A stretch of 27,435 nucleotides of DNA from a bacterium (GCA_025774205.1 JALGWK010000011.1:1-27435); one strand, 5' to 3'. Counted from the stretch's first letter, positions 1 to 7,920 are shown. Translations and numbers: made by a program. The notes: a model not told the origin generated them from the letters alone.

Positions 1-915
1 GGGTTCATCGGTGCTGAATTCGCTGATGAAATGGTGCGTAATCCCGATTCGAATGTTCATATCGTCGAAATGCTGCCCAATATCCTGTATGGAGCCTTCG
101 ATGACGAGTTCTGCGGGGAAGCGGCTGACATATTGTCGGATTCAGGTGTCACGATCCACACCGGAAAGCGGGCGGTATCCATCGACGGGTCAGAGCGTGT
201 GGAAGCCGTGACGCTTGATAATGGAGAGCAGATCCCGGCCGATATGTTGATCATCGGTGTCGGGGGCAAGCCGAATACGGAGTTGGCGGAACAGGCCGGA
301 CTGCTTGTCACTGAGAGTGGTTCGATCTGGGTCGATTCCTACATGAGGACCAGCGCGGAACATGTATTCGCGGTCGGTGATTGCGCGCTGAAGAGAGATT
401 TCTTCACCAGGCGTGAGGTTCCTGTATGGCTCGCTTCAACAGCCACGGCGGAAGCCAGGATCGCGGGTACGAACATCTATGGAATCCGTGTGCTCCGACA
501 GATCCAGGGCACGGTGGCTGCCTTTTCAACGAAGATCGGTGAGGTGTCTTTCGCCAGCGCCGGTTTGACCTGCCGTGCCTGTGACAGGGACGGATTCCGC
601 TGGGTCTCGGGCGAGGCGGTCGCGCCCGACCGTCACCCCGGAGTGCTCCCCGGCGCCTCCCGGCTCAAGGTCAAACTTGTCTTTGGAGATCGGGGAGGCG
701 CTTTGCTCGGCGGTCAGATGTCGGGTGGTTCTTCGGTGGGGGAGTTGATCAATGCGGTAGCCATCGGGATCCAGATGCAATTGAACGTGCGCGATCTGGA
801 CATGATGCAGATCGCTACCCATCCACTACTCACATCGGCGCCGACCGTTCACCCCCTGGTCAATGCCGCTCATATGGCACTGGCGACAATGAGGGATGGC
901 GCGCATCGAAGTTGA
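1..915 (+). CDS. FAD-dependent pyridine nucleotide-disulfide oxidoreductase, CoA-disulfide reductase/NADH oxidase-like (5' truncated)
   Basis: The reading frame is open from base 1, so the N-terminal FAD-binding part and the family's redox cysteine lie outside the window. The first residues read GFIGAE, the GxxGxE turn of the NAD(P)H-binding Rossmann fold. Further on are the second FAD motif (VFAVGDCA) and a C-terminal dimerisation domain typical of CoA-disulfide reductases, NADH oxidases and related NADH:polysulfide reductases (FSTKIGEVSF, then GGQMSGG, and a final ATHPLLTSAPT-type stretch). These cytoplasmic flavoenzymes pass electrons from NAD(P)H to a disulfide, polysulfide or oxygen; which substrate applies here cannot be told from the remaining part. 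The gene converges on the multihaem complex operon, ending 20 bp from it, so it is not in that operon, though a shared role in sulfur or redox metabolism is plausible. Confidence 0.88.
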   Translation, partial: GFIGAEFADEMVRNPDSNVHIVEMLPNILYGAFDDEFCGEAADILSDSGVTIHTGKRAVSIDGSERVEAVTLDNGEQIPADMLIIGVGGKPNTELAEQAGLLVTESGSIWVDSYMRTSAEHVFAVGDCALKRDFFTRREVPVWLASTATAEARIAGTNIYGIRVLRQIQGTVAAFSTKIGEVSFASAGLTCRACDRDGFRWVSGEAVAPDRHPGVLPGASRLKVKLVFGDRGGALLGGQMSGGSSVGELINAVAIGIQMQLNVRDLDMMQIATHPLLTSAPTVHPLVNAAHMALATMRDGAHRS

Positions 916-935
916 GGATGGGATCAGGCAGCCGG

Positions 936-2870
936 TCACCGACGCATCGTGACAGTCTCGATTGGAACTTCTCGTTGTTTCAGTGACCGGTGACAGGTGG
1001 AGCAGTCGTCCAGAGCCTTCTGATCAGGCTTCTCCGCCTCATCCCGGTGGCACGGGATACAGTTCTCATGCATGGCCTCCATATAACTCACCGCCAGCGC
1101 AAGATCGCTGTCCTGGTCGGCAGGTTCCTCCCACCTGGCGTCTTCCCGATGGCATTCGAGGCACGGTTTGGCGCTCTCGGCTGATTTCGCTTCCCCGGCA
1201 GGGTGGCAGACCCCACAGGAATGATTCGAAGGATATATCCCTCCGAGCTGCTCGCTTTCAGCGACAGCCAGGGTGTGCTCGCCGTGATCGAATATGCGGG
1301 TCGACTGCACCATCTGACGGTGACATCGGAAGCAGGCTGTCGTCTCATCGCCGGGAAGAGACATATGGTGGCATTGTCGGCAGGAGGTATCCCCTCCCAG
1401 CCTTTCCCGATGATCGGCGTGAGGAAAGTCGGTCTTCACGCCGGTAGTGTTACCGTTGATACAGAGTACCGTTCGGGTGACATCCAGTCCGAGAGCCGGC
1501 TCCACCTCCAATGCATCAATCCGTGCATACGATGGGTACATGAGGCTCCAGGCGAGAGGGATCATGATCACCGCGATCACCGTCGCCCGTTCCAGTCCGC
1601 TGCTCAGGGCGGTGTTCCAGACCAGGGAGAAGGAGTCGAATTTGGCCTTGAAGATCCCCATGTCTGCCCGGCGGGTCTTCCACTCTTCATCGAAGACACT
1701 GAAATTCTCGACGATGACGAGGAAGGTCAGCCCGGCAGCCGCGATGACCCCGGCTGAAAGTGCCCACTCGGCAAGAGAGGGGAAGTAGACTTCTCCCGCA
1801 CTCCTGAAGTAGCCGAAGATGCCGACATCCATCCGGTTGAGGAACAGTCCCGAGCAGGCGGAGATCGCCGCCAGGCCGAGGGCGGTCGGGGAGCGACGGG
1901 TCTGTGGGTTCCAGACCAGGAAGAGGGGGAGTCCCACAAGCAGCGCCATCTCCAGGCCGAAAAGCCAGCTCTCCCAGGTGCCGGCAGCCAGGACCCGCCA
2001 CGATCCATCGACGAGCAGCCGGGCGACCTGGATGACCCCGAAAGCCCCCAGGATCGACGTGGCGATGGACGCGAGACTGACCAGCATGGGCAGGTCTCTA
2101 CCGGTCGGTCGTTCCTTCCCGTTTCCGTTCGAGCCTCCCCCCATCGGTACGATCGCGATCGCTTCTTCCGACTTCGGTCCGAAGACCGATTCCCGATCGT
2201 ACAGGCGGGCATAGACGATCTTGATCAGCACCATGAACATCAATCCCGCCCCGGCGGCCGAAATGATGAAGAAGAGCGGCAGCAGGGAGGAGTACCAGAG
2301 CGGGTGGAGCCGCTGCGGTGTCACCAGGAAGAGCGAACCGAGTGAAGAGTGGTGCAGAGATGAGAGCGAAATGCCGACCACCACGACACCGAAGGCGATC
2401 CGGTGCAGAAAGGCCACCACCCGCTCGGCACGCAGTTTTTCGAACAGGGTCGGTCCCAGTTCGATAGCCGTGATCGTGAAGTAGAGAGATACGCACCAGA
2501 AGACCTCGAACAGGAACGAATGCTCGTTCCACATGAGGAAGGGGTGCCAGAAGCGGAACGGAAGGCCGATATCGAAGAGAAGTGCCAGACATGAGCACCC
2601 GTACCCCAGAAAGGCCACCAGAATGGCCGGTTTCATGAGGGGACGGAATCTCTCCAGCTTGAGGACATAGACCAGAAAACCGACCATGAATCCACTGGTT
2701 GAGATTGCCACTCCGGCGACCATGTTGAAGATCTTCCAGAGTCCCCACGGTACCGCGTCACTGAGGTTGGTCGTCGCTCCGAGTCCGAACCAGAGGCGGA
2801 ACACTCCTGCCACCAGCCCGGCCAGGGCGAACACCCAGAGGAGATCCTTCAAAGCCCGGGTCCGGCGCAT
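936..2870 (-). CDS. NrfD/HmcC/DsrP-like membrane subunit fused to a C-terminal hexahaem cytochrome c domain
   Basis: This 644-residue protein begins with about ten hydrophobic helices (roughly residues 10-390) resembling the NrfD/PsrC/HybB quinone-interacting family. A further helix follows near 430-450 (VIAVIMIPLAWSLMYP), then a hydrophilic tail with six CXXCH haem-c motifs: CRQCH 497, CFRCH 513, CGVCH 552, CLECH 570, CIPCH 604 and CSTCH 623. The last helix would place the haem tail in the periplasm. In Hmc and Dsr complexes the NrfD-type subunit and the multihaem cytochrome (HmcA, DsrJ) are separate proteins; here they appear fused. It is the last gene of a four-gene operon, and its start codon overlaps the previous stop as TGATG. 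Inferred role: electron exchange between periplasmic haems and the quinone pool or the cytoplasmic iron-sulfur subunits. The electron donor is unknown. Confidence 0.88.
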   Translation of the reverse strand: MRRTRALKDLLWVFALAGLVAGVFRLWFGLGATTNLSDAVPWGLWKIFNMVAGVAISTSGFMVGFLVYVLKLERFRPLMKPAILVAFLGYGCSCLALLFDIGLPFRFWHPFLMWNEHSFLFEVFWCVSLYFTITAIELGPTLFEKLRAERVVAFLHRIAFGVVVVGISLSSLHHSSLGSLFLVTPQRLHPLWYSSLLPLFFIISAAGAGLMFMVLIKIVYARLYDRESVFGPKSEEAIAIVPMGGGSNGNGKERPTGRDLPMLVSLASIATSILGAFGVIQVARLLVDGSWRVLAAGTWESWLFGLEMALLVGLPLFLVWNPQTRRSPTALGLAAISACSGLFLNRMDVGIFGYFRSAGEVYFPSLAEWALSAGVIAAAGLTFLVIVENFSVFDEEWKTRRADMGIFKAKFDSFSLVWNTALSSGLERATVIAVIMIPLAWSLMYPSYARIDALEVEPALGLDVTRTVLCINGNTTGVKTDFPHADHRERLGGDTSCRQCHHMSLPGDETTACFRCHRQMVQSTRIFDHGEHTLAVAESEQLGGIYPSNHSCGVCHPAGEAKSAESAKPCLECHREDARWEEPADQDSDLALAVSYMEAMHENCIPCHRDEAEKPDQKALDDCSTCHRSLKQREVPIETVTMRR

Positions 2871-3664
2871 CAGGCACTCTCCTCTCCGGCACGATCAGGT
2901 GTTCCTGATCCACCCGGTCCGTCAGTCTCGTCCTGCAGGTTCATCCGTCGCCGGATGATCCAGTTCACCCCCAGGAGACCGCTCGCGACACCCAGACCGA
3001 TGAACGGCGTTTTCGAGATCAGGGGTTCTGTGAGCGAGGGGACTGATCCGGCACCGCGAGGGGGCCAGCCGATAGAACTCAGATCAACATCGGAGAGGTA
3101 GAGAAGCGAAGTTCCTCCATACTCACTCTCTCCCCAGACACGCGGCAGGTACACCGTCCGATGCGAGGCAATGAGCCCGTGTGCCTCATCCAGGAGGGCA
3201 TCCCTGTCCCCGAACCGGAGGGCGTCATTCGGACAGGCCTCCACACACGCCGGAGGGATCCCCTCCTGCACCCTCTCGAAGCACATCGTGCACTTCCTCA
3301 CGAAGGGGGTCGTCTCCTGCCACTCATACCGCGGGATGGAGAAGGGACAGGCCAGCATGCAGTATCGGCACCCGATACACTTGTCGGGATCGTAGATGAC
3401 GGGTCCTTCAGGTGTTTTCGTGAGCCCGCCTACAAGGCAGGCCGACACACAACTGGGCTCCAGGCAGTGCATGCAGCTCTTGCGGGCGAATCGGCCCTCA
3501 CCGATCTGCACCAGGCTCAGCAGACGGTTCTCCGACAGGCCGTCCCACGTGACGGCCCGGTCCACATGGGCTTGTACCGGGTCACTATCGTTCTCGGCGA
3601 TGCAGGCCTCTACACAGCGTTCACATCCGGTGCATTTCGTAACGTCGACCAGGATCGCTTTCAT
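2870..3664 (-). CDS. Ferredoxin-like electron transfer subunit with four [4Fe-4S] clusters (HmcB/HybA/DsrO-like)
   Basis: This 264-residue protein has sixteen cysteines in four groups: 11/14/17/21, 64/67/72/76, 96/99/102/106 and 125/128/140/144. That is the pattern of four-cluster ferredoxin subunits of the DmsB/NrfC/HybA/HmcB group that pair with NrfD-type membrane proteins. One hydrophobic helix near residues 220-238 (IGLGVASGLLGVNWII) followed by arginines suggests a C-terminal membrane anchor. The first cysteine group begins at residue 11 and there is no twin-arginine signal peptide, unlike DsrO and many HybA proteins. The clusters are therefore predicted to lie on the cytoplasmic side (inference). 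Start and stop overlap both neighbours as TGATG, which indicates translational coupling. Within the complex it would connect the NrfD-like subunit to the HdrD-like protein. Confidence 0.88.
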   Translation of the reverse strand: MKAILVDVTKCTGCERCVEACIAENDSDPVQAHVDRAVTWDGLSENRLLSLVQIGEGRFARKSCMHCLEPSCVSACLVGGLTKTPEGPVIYDPDKCIGCRYCMLACPFSIPRYEWQETTPFVRKCTMCFERVQEGIPPACVEACPNDALRFGDRDALLDEAHGLIASHRTVYLPRVWGESEYGGTSLLYLSDVDLSSIGWPPRGAGSVPSLTEPLISKTPFIGLGVASGLLGVNWIIRRRMNLQDETDGPGGSGTPDRAGEESA

Positions 3665-4362
3665 CAGATGCGCACCTCCTCACCATAAAGCGCTTCGGCT
3701 ACCCTGTCGCCGGCCCCGGGCCGGAGCTGCCAGTGCACCGCCGAGATCCTGTCGAAGAAGAAGAGGACCACATGAGCCAGTTTGGTGGCGGGGATCATGA
3801 GGAAGAGTACCTCTGCGCTCAGGATGTGGGTCAGCATCATCACGTCCCAGGGGAGAGGATTGAGCGCGGGATGCATGGCGAGATAACCGGACACGAAGGG
3901 CAGCAGTACGAGTACCAGCAGGATGTAGTCCACCGGTCCGCTCACCGTGCGGTGGCGGGCCCGAAAGGTCCGGTAGGCCAGCAGGAGCAGGCTGCAGGCA
4001 ATGGTAAGCAGTGTCAGGATGTCCGCTGTACCCTTGCTGACAGCCGGAAGATCCAGTCCGAGGAATCGTTCCCATCTGACCACGTGGTCGAGAAGGAACA
4101 GGGGCACGACGATCACGCCGATATGCATCAGAAAGGAGGCGATCGAGAATATCTTCGTGCCCGGTTCGATATGCCGGACCGGTATGACCCAGCTCAGGGA
4201 CTCCCTGACCATCGCCATCCAGGGCACATCCTTGAGACGCCGACCTTTCTTCACCAACAGGTGATACACCTGCAGGAACACCAGGCGGAAGAGACCGGCG
4301 ATCATGATCCCGAACGTGAAGGCGAAAAGGGGTCCCTTCGCGAAGTCCAGCCAGGCTTCCAT
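3664..4362 (-). CDS. Membrane cytochrome b subunit, DsrM/HmcE/TmcC-like (NarI-related)
   Basis: This 232-residue protein has about five hydrophobic helices and histidines placed as in the NarI-like cytochrome b subunits of Dsr, Hmc and Tmc complexes. Candidate haem-b ligands include His80, His93, His179 and His197; assigning exact pairs would need an alignment. The ribosome site GGAGCAAGGTA lies directly before the ATG at 4362. The stop codon overlaps the ferredoxin-like gene's start. In DsrM/DsrK and HmcE/HmcF pairs this type of subunit anchors the HdrD-like protein to the membrane and exchanges electrons with menaquinol. The same pairing is seen here, since the HdrD-like gene lies 33 bp upstream. 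Confidence 0.87.
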   Translation of the reverse strand: MEAWLDFAKGPLFAFTFGIMIAGLFRLVFLQVYHLLVKKGRRLKDVPWMAMVRESLSWVIPVRHIEPGTKIFSIASFLMHIGVIVVPLFLLDHVVRWERFLGLDLPAVSKGTADILTLLTIACSLLLLAYRTFRARHRTVSGPVDYILLVLVLLPFVSGYLAMHPALNPLPWDVMMLTHILSAEVLFLMIPATKLAHVVLFFFDRISAVHWQLRPGAGDRVAEALYGEEVRI

Positions 4363-4395
4363 TACCTTGCTCCTGCCTTTCTCTCCGGATCCTCC

Positions 4396-5835
4396 TCAGA
4401 TGGTGAAGAGATCCGCCCGTTCTTTCCGCTCCATGGGACTGATCCCGCCCGGGATCACGATGGACTGGAGGATGAGATCGTGGAGTCCCGCCACCCTGCA
4501 GGGGATATCGTAATACTCCACCAGCTCCTTGAGCTGTTTCTTGCAGTTGGCGCAGGGCGCGACCACGATCTCGGCTCCTGTCTGACGGAGTTGCTCCGCT
4601 TTCATCCTTCCGGCGATATCCATCCGGAACTCGTGGATCTCGTCGACCGATACAAGACCGCCACCTCCACCACAGCAGAGATTGTCCGATCCCCTGGGGG
4701 TCATCTCGACGAAATCCGGGACAAAGCTGCGCAGGATCTCCCGGGGCTGTTCCACGATCCAGCCCGACCGGGCGATATTGCATGGGTCGTGGTAGGTGAC
4801 CCGCTCGGTTATGACATCAGGATCAAGGGTGATCTTCCCCTTCCTCAGGCAGTCGAGGGTATACTCCATGAAATTCAGCACCGGCGGGGCCTTGCTCCCC
4901 ATGAAGGTCGGAATGAAATCGTGTGCGGCGCGTGAGGCGTGTCCGCACTCACCGATAAGGATGTTGCGGCCACGCAGTCGGTCGACTTCCGACACCAGCT
5001 GTTTGATGATGTTCTCAAGGTGCCAGTCGCTGTAGAAGAGACCGTAATTGATCCCGTCATAGTTGCAGAGTCCGATGGTCCACCTGTCCCAGTCCCCGGA
5101 AGCGTAGAGTACGGCGGCGTTCCCCATGAGGGTGTCGGGCTCCATCAGGTAATCACTGACGGCACAGAAGAAGACGTAATCCCGGTCCTCCCTGTCGGTC
5201 GGGAATTCCAGCTCCACCCCGAGCATCTCCTCCATCTCTTCGGCCAGGAACTCCAGGACATCCAGCAGACCCGCCCGCGGGACTTTCGAAGTGTTATGAG
5301 TCTCCCCTTCGAGCTGTTCCTGAACACTGACCTGCAATGCCTTGGGTACGATGTCCACCAGACTGAGCACATACCGTCCGAGCCGGGTGATGAGACCGTG
5401 ATCGAATCCAAGAGGACACACCCTGGTGCAGCGCCTGCAGGCAGTGCATCGGTAGAAGATGTCCCCCATCTCAAAGATGATCTCTTCAGTCAGCTCGAAG
5501 GCGTTCGAGAAACGCGATTTCAACCAGCCGTCGAGCGTGAAGTACCGTTCGTAGATACCGAGCAGGAGGTTCGTACGGTAACAGGGGATATCCTTCGGGT
5601 CACCTGACGCCTGCAGGACGGGACACGCCACTGCACACCGGTTGCACTTTGTGTTGGACCTGCGGTATGAATCGAGAAGTGGTTTGTAATCTGTAAACTC
5701 AAGAACGCGCCCGAATGCCTCAAGGAAACGATCAACAAGATCATCACCGGGGTGTTTCATGAGGTGATAGGGCAGTGTCCTTCTCGATGGGGAATCGATC
5801 GTCTCGATACCGGGTACCGCAGTCGTGGTATCCAT
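4396..5835 (-). CDS. HdrD/DsrK/HmcF-like iron-sulfur protein with CCG domain
   Basis: This 479-residue soluble subunit is first in the operon. The second cluster motif is canonical (C130, C133, C136, C140, then Pro). The first is unusual: C64, C67, C71-Pro with a later C85, instead of four closely spaced cysteines. The C-terminal half carries the HdrB/HdrD-type CCG signature, with HDPC, then CC followed by five glycines, then CANC, in order. That domain binds a non-cubane [4Fe-4S] cluster in heterodisulfide reductases, where disulfides are reduced. By analogy with DsrK and HmcF it is a cytoplasmic subunit acting on a thiol/disulfide carrier or partner protein. The start at 5835 is supported by AAGGA nine bases upstream and by a sigma-54-type promoter about 40 bp upstream. 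Confidence 0.88.
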   Translation of the reverse strand: MDTTTAVPGIETIDSPSRRTLPYHLMKHPGDDLVDRFLEAFGRVLEFTDYKPLLDSYRRSNTKCNRCAVACPVLQASGDPKDIPCYRTNLLLGIYERYFTLDGWLKSRFSNAFELTEEIIFEMGDIFYRCTACRRCTRVCPLGFDHGLITRLGRYVLSLVDIVPKALQVSVQEQLEGETHNTSKVPRAGLLDVLEFLAEEMEEMLGVELEFPTDREDRDYVFFCAVSDYLMEPDTLMGNAAVLYASGDWDRWTIGLCNYDGINYGLFYSDWHLENIIKQLVSEVDRLRGRNILIGECGHASRAAHDFIPTFMGSKAPPVLNFMEYTLDCLRKGKITLDPDVITERVTYHDPCNIARSGWIVEQPREILRSFVPDFVEMTPRGSDNLCCGGGGGLVSVDEIHEFRMDIAGRMKAEQLRQTGAEIVVAPCANCKKQLKELVEYYDIPCRVAGLHDLILQSIVIPGGISPMERKERADLFTI

Positions 5836-5875
5836 ACTGTGATCCTTGTTGCACGTTTAGTTGAACAGATGCACA

Positions 5876-5891
5876 TGCAAAGACCGTACCA
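5876..5891 (-). promoter_or_regulatory. Sigma-54 (-24/-12) promoter for the Hmc/Dsr-like operon
   Basis: Read on the minus strand, the site is TGGTACGGTCTTTGCA. It matches the sigma-54 consensus TGGCACG-N4-TTGCW at every fixed position except one (T for C at position 4), with the exact GG-to-GC spacing. The predicted start is near 5865, giving a 5' leader of about 30 nt that contains the AAGGA ribosome site before the ATG at 5835. A sigma-54 activator gene lies in the divergent operon. Confidence 0.72.
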
Positions 5892-6039
5892 ATTCCGCAA
5901 TTCGGTTCGTAGACGATCGTGCGGACACCGGCACGGATCCCCGATTCAGGTAGAAGTACCATGTTTTATGCTGATCGGCGACAGGTCGGTATAAAGCCGG
6001 GCAGGGGATTCCGAGAGTCAGATTCGACACATGAGTGCC

Positions 6040-6087
6040 GTTGCATGCGTTGCAACAGTTCGATGCAGTGCAACAGTGCGTGCAACA
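6040..6087. promoter_or_regulatory. Putative shared enhancer (UAS): TGCAAC repeat cluster
   Basis: The hexamer TGCAAC occurs at 6051, 6069 and 6081, each followed by A, and its inverse GTTGCA occurs at 6040, forming an inverted repeat with the first copy. Another inverse copy (TGTTGCA) lies at 5847, in the leader of the left operon. The cluster centre is about 200 bp from both predicted sigma-54 start sites (near 5865 and 6271). That is the usual distance for an NtrC-family enhancer acting by DNA looping. Binding by the activator at 7921-9228 is inferred. Confidence 0.5.
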
Positions 6088-6185
6088 CAATCAACACGCC
6101 CGGGCATCGATCAGAGCCGCTACCGGGTATGTGAGCAGTATGTCACGCGATCCCTTTACCCCTCTGTATAGGCACTGATTTTCTC

Positions 6186-6203
6186 GTCCTGAAACATCAG
6201 GAC
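6186..6203. promoter_or_regulatory. Perfect dyad GTCCTGA-N4-TCAGGAC upstream of the right-hand promoter
   Basis: The 18-bp sequence GTCCTGAAACATCAGGAC has 7-bp arms and a 4-bp centre. It lies about 40 bp upstream of the -24 element at 6245 and is not explained by any gene. It could be a second protein-binding site (repressor or accessory enhancer), or a hairpin in a read-through transcript. It is not flanked by a T-run, so a terminator is less likely. Confidence 0.35.
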
Positions 6204-6244
6204 CGCCGGCGAAATCCTTAAAGGGCAGGAGACGCCGGTCATAT

Positions 6245-6260
6245 CGGCATGGGAGTTGCT
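6245..6260 (+). promoter_or_regulatory. Sigma-54 (-24/-12) promoter for the NifX-DUF1847/Usp/activator operon
   Basis: The site CGGCATGGGAGTTGCT keeps GG at -24 and GC at -12 with the correct spacing and matches TGGCACG-N4-TTGCW at all but two fixed positions. The predicted start site near 6271 lies 25 nt before the ATG at 6296. This excludes the TTG at 6260 as the translation start. Confidence 0.7.
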
Positions 6261-6295
6261 TGGTAAATACATCGACCGATCACGAAGAGGCAGCC

Positions 6296-7273
6296 ATGAG
6301 ATATGGAATTCCCATACTCGCCGATCGAGTCGCCCCGCGAAGCACCTTTGCCGATTCGGTGCTTCTGGTGACCGTCAGGCACAGAAGGATCCTGAACCAG
6401 TCAGTCGTTCCGCTGGAAGGTACCACGTGGGCCGATCTGGTCCGGGTCCTCACAGATCAACAGGTCGATACGCTTGTATGCGGGGGTATCAGTCCGTCCA
6501 CCAGGGAGTCGATCCAGATCAGGGAGATCGAGGTGATCGACAACGTCACGGGCACCTCTGAACAGATCGTCGATGTATTGAGACGCGGGAATATCCATCC
6601 CGGATTCGGTTTCGTCATGGAAGAAGGCTCAGATACCGGCGCCCAATACCCACCCTCTGCTCAACGTCCATTGAATGCCGAGCGCATCGATGATCCGGTG
6701 AACTGCCTGGAGTGTGAAGACAGAAGATGTCTCAGGGGTGAGCAGTGTTCGCTTACGACGATCTACGACGGCCATGTCTCAGAGGCAGGTACACATGAGA
6801 TCCTCGAATCCGCCCTGGATGTGGCCTGCGAATATGAACGCACCCTCTGCCGGCTGGCTGAACTCGTCTACTTCAGCCTCGATATGGGCTACCGCCGTCT
6901 TGGTGTAGCGTACTGTACCGACCTGATGGAACCGGCTTCCATCCTCACCGGGGTGCTCCAGCGGTTCTTCGAAGTGTTCCCGGTCTGCTGCAAAGTGGGA
7001 GGGATACTCCTGGACCCATCCCAGGTACATGCCGGACCGGGCGGGGTATCTGCCGATCACACGGTCACAGGCTGTAATCCCTCGGGACAGGCGGCGATCC
7101 TGAACTCGCTCACGACCGATCTGAACGTCATCGTCGGTCTCTGTGTTGGTGCTGATTGCATTTTTACCAGAGAGAGCAACGCTCCCGTCACCACGATCTT
7201 CGTGAAGGACAAGTCTCTGGCGAATAATCCGATCGGTGCCGTCTACTCGCACTATTACCTGGAGGATATCTGA
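6296..7273 (+). CDS. NifX-like (Fe-Mo cofactor) domain fused to DUF1847 metal-binding domain
   Basis: The 325-residue protein starts at ATG 6296, preceded by AGAGG. Residues about 1-105 look like the NifB/NifX/VnfX-type dinitrogenase iron-molybdenum cofactor domain (MRYGIPIL near the start, VCGGIS at 61-66, followed by an (EQ)IVDVLRRG helix). The rest fits DUF1847, a family of uncharacterised metal-binding proteins. It contains a cysteine cluster C137, C140, C145, C151, then GVAYCTDL, VCCKVGG, TGCNPSGQA, GLCVGADC and a final TTIFVKDKSLANNP stretch, all conserved features of that family. No nitrogenase genes are present, so the NifX-like part more likely binds another metal-sulfur species. It is the first gene of the right-hand sigma-54 operon. 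The biochemical role is unknown; a cytoplasmic metal or sulfur binding/sensing role is inference. Confidence 0.82.
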   Translation: MRYGIPILADRVAPRSTFADSVLLVTVRHRRILNQSVVPLEGTTWADLVRVLTDQQVDTLVCGGISPSTRESIQIREIEVIDNVTGTSEQIVDVLRRGNIHPGFGFVMEEGSDTGAQYPPSAQRPLNAERIDDPVNCLECEDRRCLRGEQCSLTTIYDGHVSEAGTHEILESALDVACEYERTLCRLAELVYFSLDMGYRRLGVAYCTDLMEPASILTGVLQRFFEVFPVCCKVGGILLDPSQVHAGPGGVSADHTVTGCNPSGQAAILNSLTTDLNVIVGLCVGADCIFTRESNAPVTTIFVKDKSLANNPIGAVYSHYYLEDI

Positions 7274-7337
7274 GGATGGATGGGGCGGTTCTGTTCTGCC
7301 GGACCCGATCGCTCAGACTGGAAAAAGGAGGATCCCC

Positions 7338-7874
7338 ATGGCTACCCCGACTCTCAACGCAGTCGGATTCTGCGCCCACTACTCTGAAGAGGGTGATCGC
7401 GCTTTCGAATATGCGCTGAATCTGACAATACGACACAGGATTCAGCTGAACGTATTTCACTTTCTGGCCGATCCCTTCGTCCTCGGCGATGATCCACCCC
7501 GGGATCTCACACGGGCCGAACTCGACCGACTGGTTATGGATCGGGAACGGGAGTTGAGGATGTACTATGACGAGCGCGCGGGGGACTATCTCGAAGTAGG
7601 CTTCCGGCTCTGCCAGGACAACGAATGGACCGAGTTGCACCGATGTCTCCTGGTTCGTGAATTCCAGATACTGGTGCTCGGGTATGCCGGTCCCGATACG
7701 ATCTTTGCAGGGAGGCCCATCGAAGAATTCGCTTATGGATTCGTTGCTCCCATCGTCCTGGTCGGTCCGGAGGGTCCATACCAGTATCACCTGAACAGCC
7801 AGGCGGCACTGATAATCGACAAACTGGGGATCCCCGATGGTTGTTGGACAAAGATCGAGCCTGTGACAAGTTAA
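7338..7874 (+). CDS. UspA-like universal stress domain protein
   Basis: The 178-residue protein starts at ATG 7338 behind a strong AAAGGAGG site. The N-terminal half (AVGFCAHYSE, then an AFEYALNLT helix and LNVFHFL strand) resembles the alternating strand-helix start of universal stress proteins. The C-terminal part (EFQILVLGYAG, then a VAPIVLVGP strand) corresponds to the last strands. The glycine-rich ATP-binding loop of canonical UspA is not clearly present, so nucleotide binding is doubtful. The gene lies 64 bp after the NifX-DUF1847 gene and 46 bp before the sigma-54 activator, so it is probably part of the same operon. A role as a cytoplasmic signalling or stress partner is inferred from context only. 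Confidence 0.68.
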   Translation: MATPTLNAVGFCAHYSEEGDRAFEYALNLTIRHRIQLNVFHFLADPFVLGDDPPRDLTRAELDRLVMDRERELRMYYDERAGDYLEVGFRLCQDNEWTELHRCLLVREFQILVLGYAGPDTIFAGRPIEEFAYGFVAPIVLVGPEGPYQYHLNSQAALIIDKLGIPDGCWTKIEPVTS

Positions 7875-7920
7875 TGAATGCCCCCCGTCACTTCCGGGTC
7901 GAGGCAGGAGCAGGACCGTA

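Noticed and set aside
3680-4935. Long open frames (367 codons minus, 400 codons plus) across the DsrM- and HdrD-like genes
   Set aside because: They are frames shadowing genes with clear cysteine, histidine and membrane patterns, typical of GC-rich DNA. Their own translations are rich in Arg, Pro and Gly with no domain.
6260-6295. TTG at 6260 as start of the NifX-DUF1847 gene
   Set aside because: It lies within the -12 element of the sigma-54 promoter, upstream of the predicted start site. The ATG at 6296 has a ribosome site.
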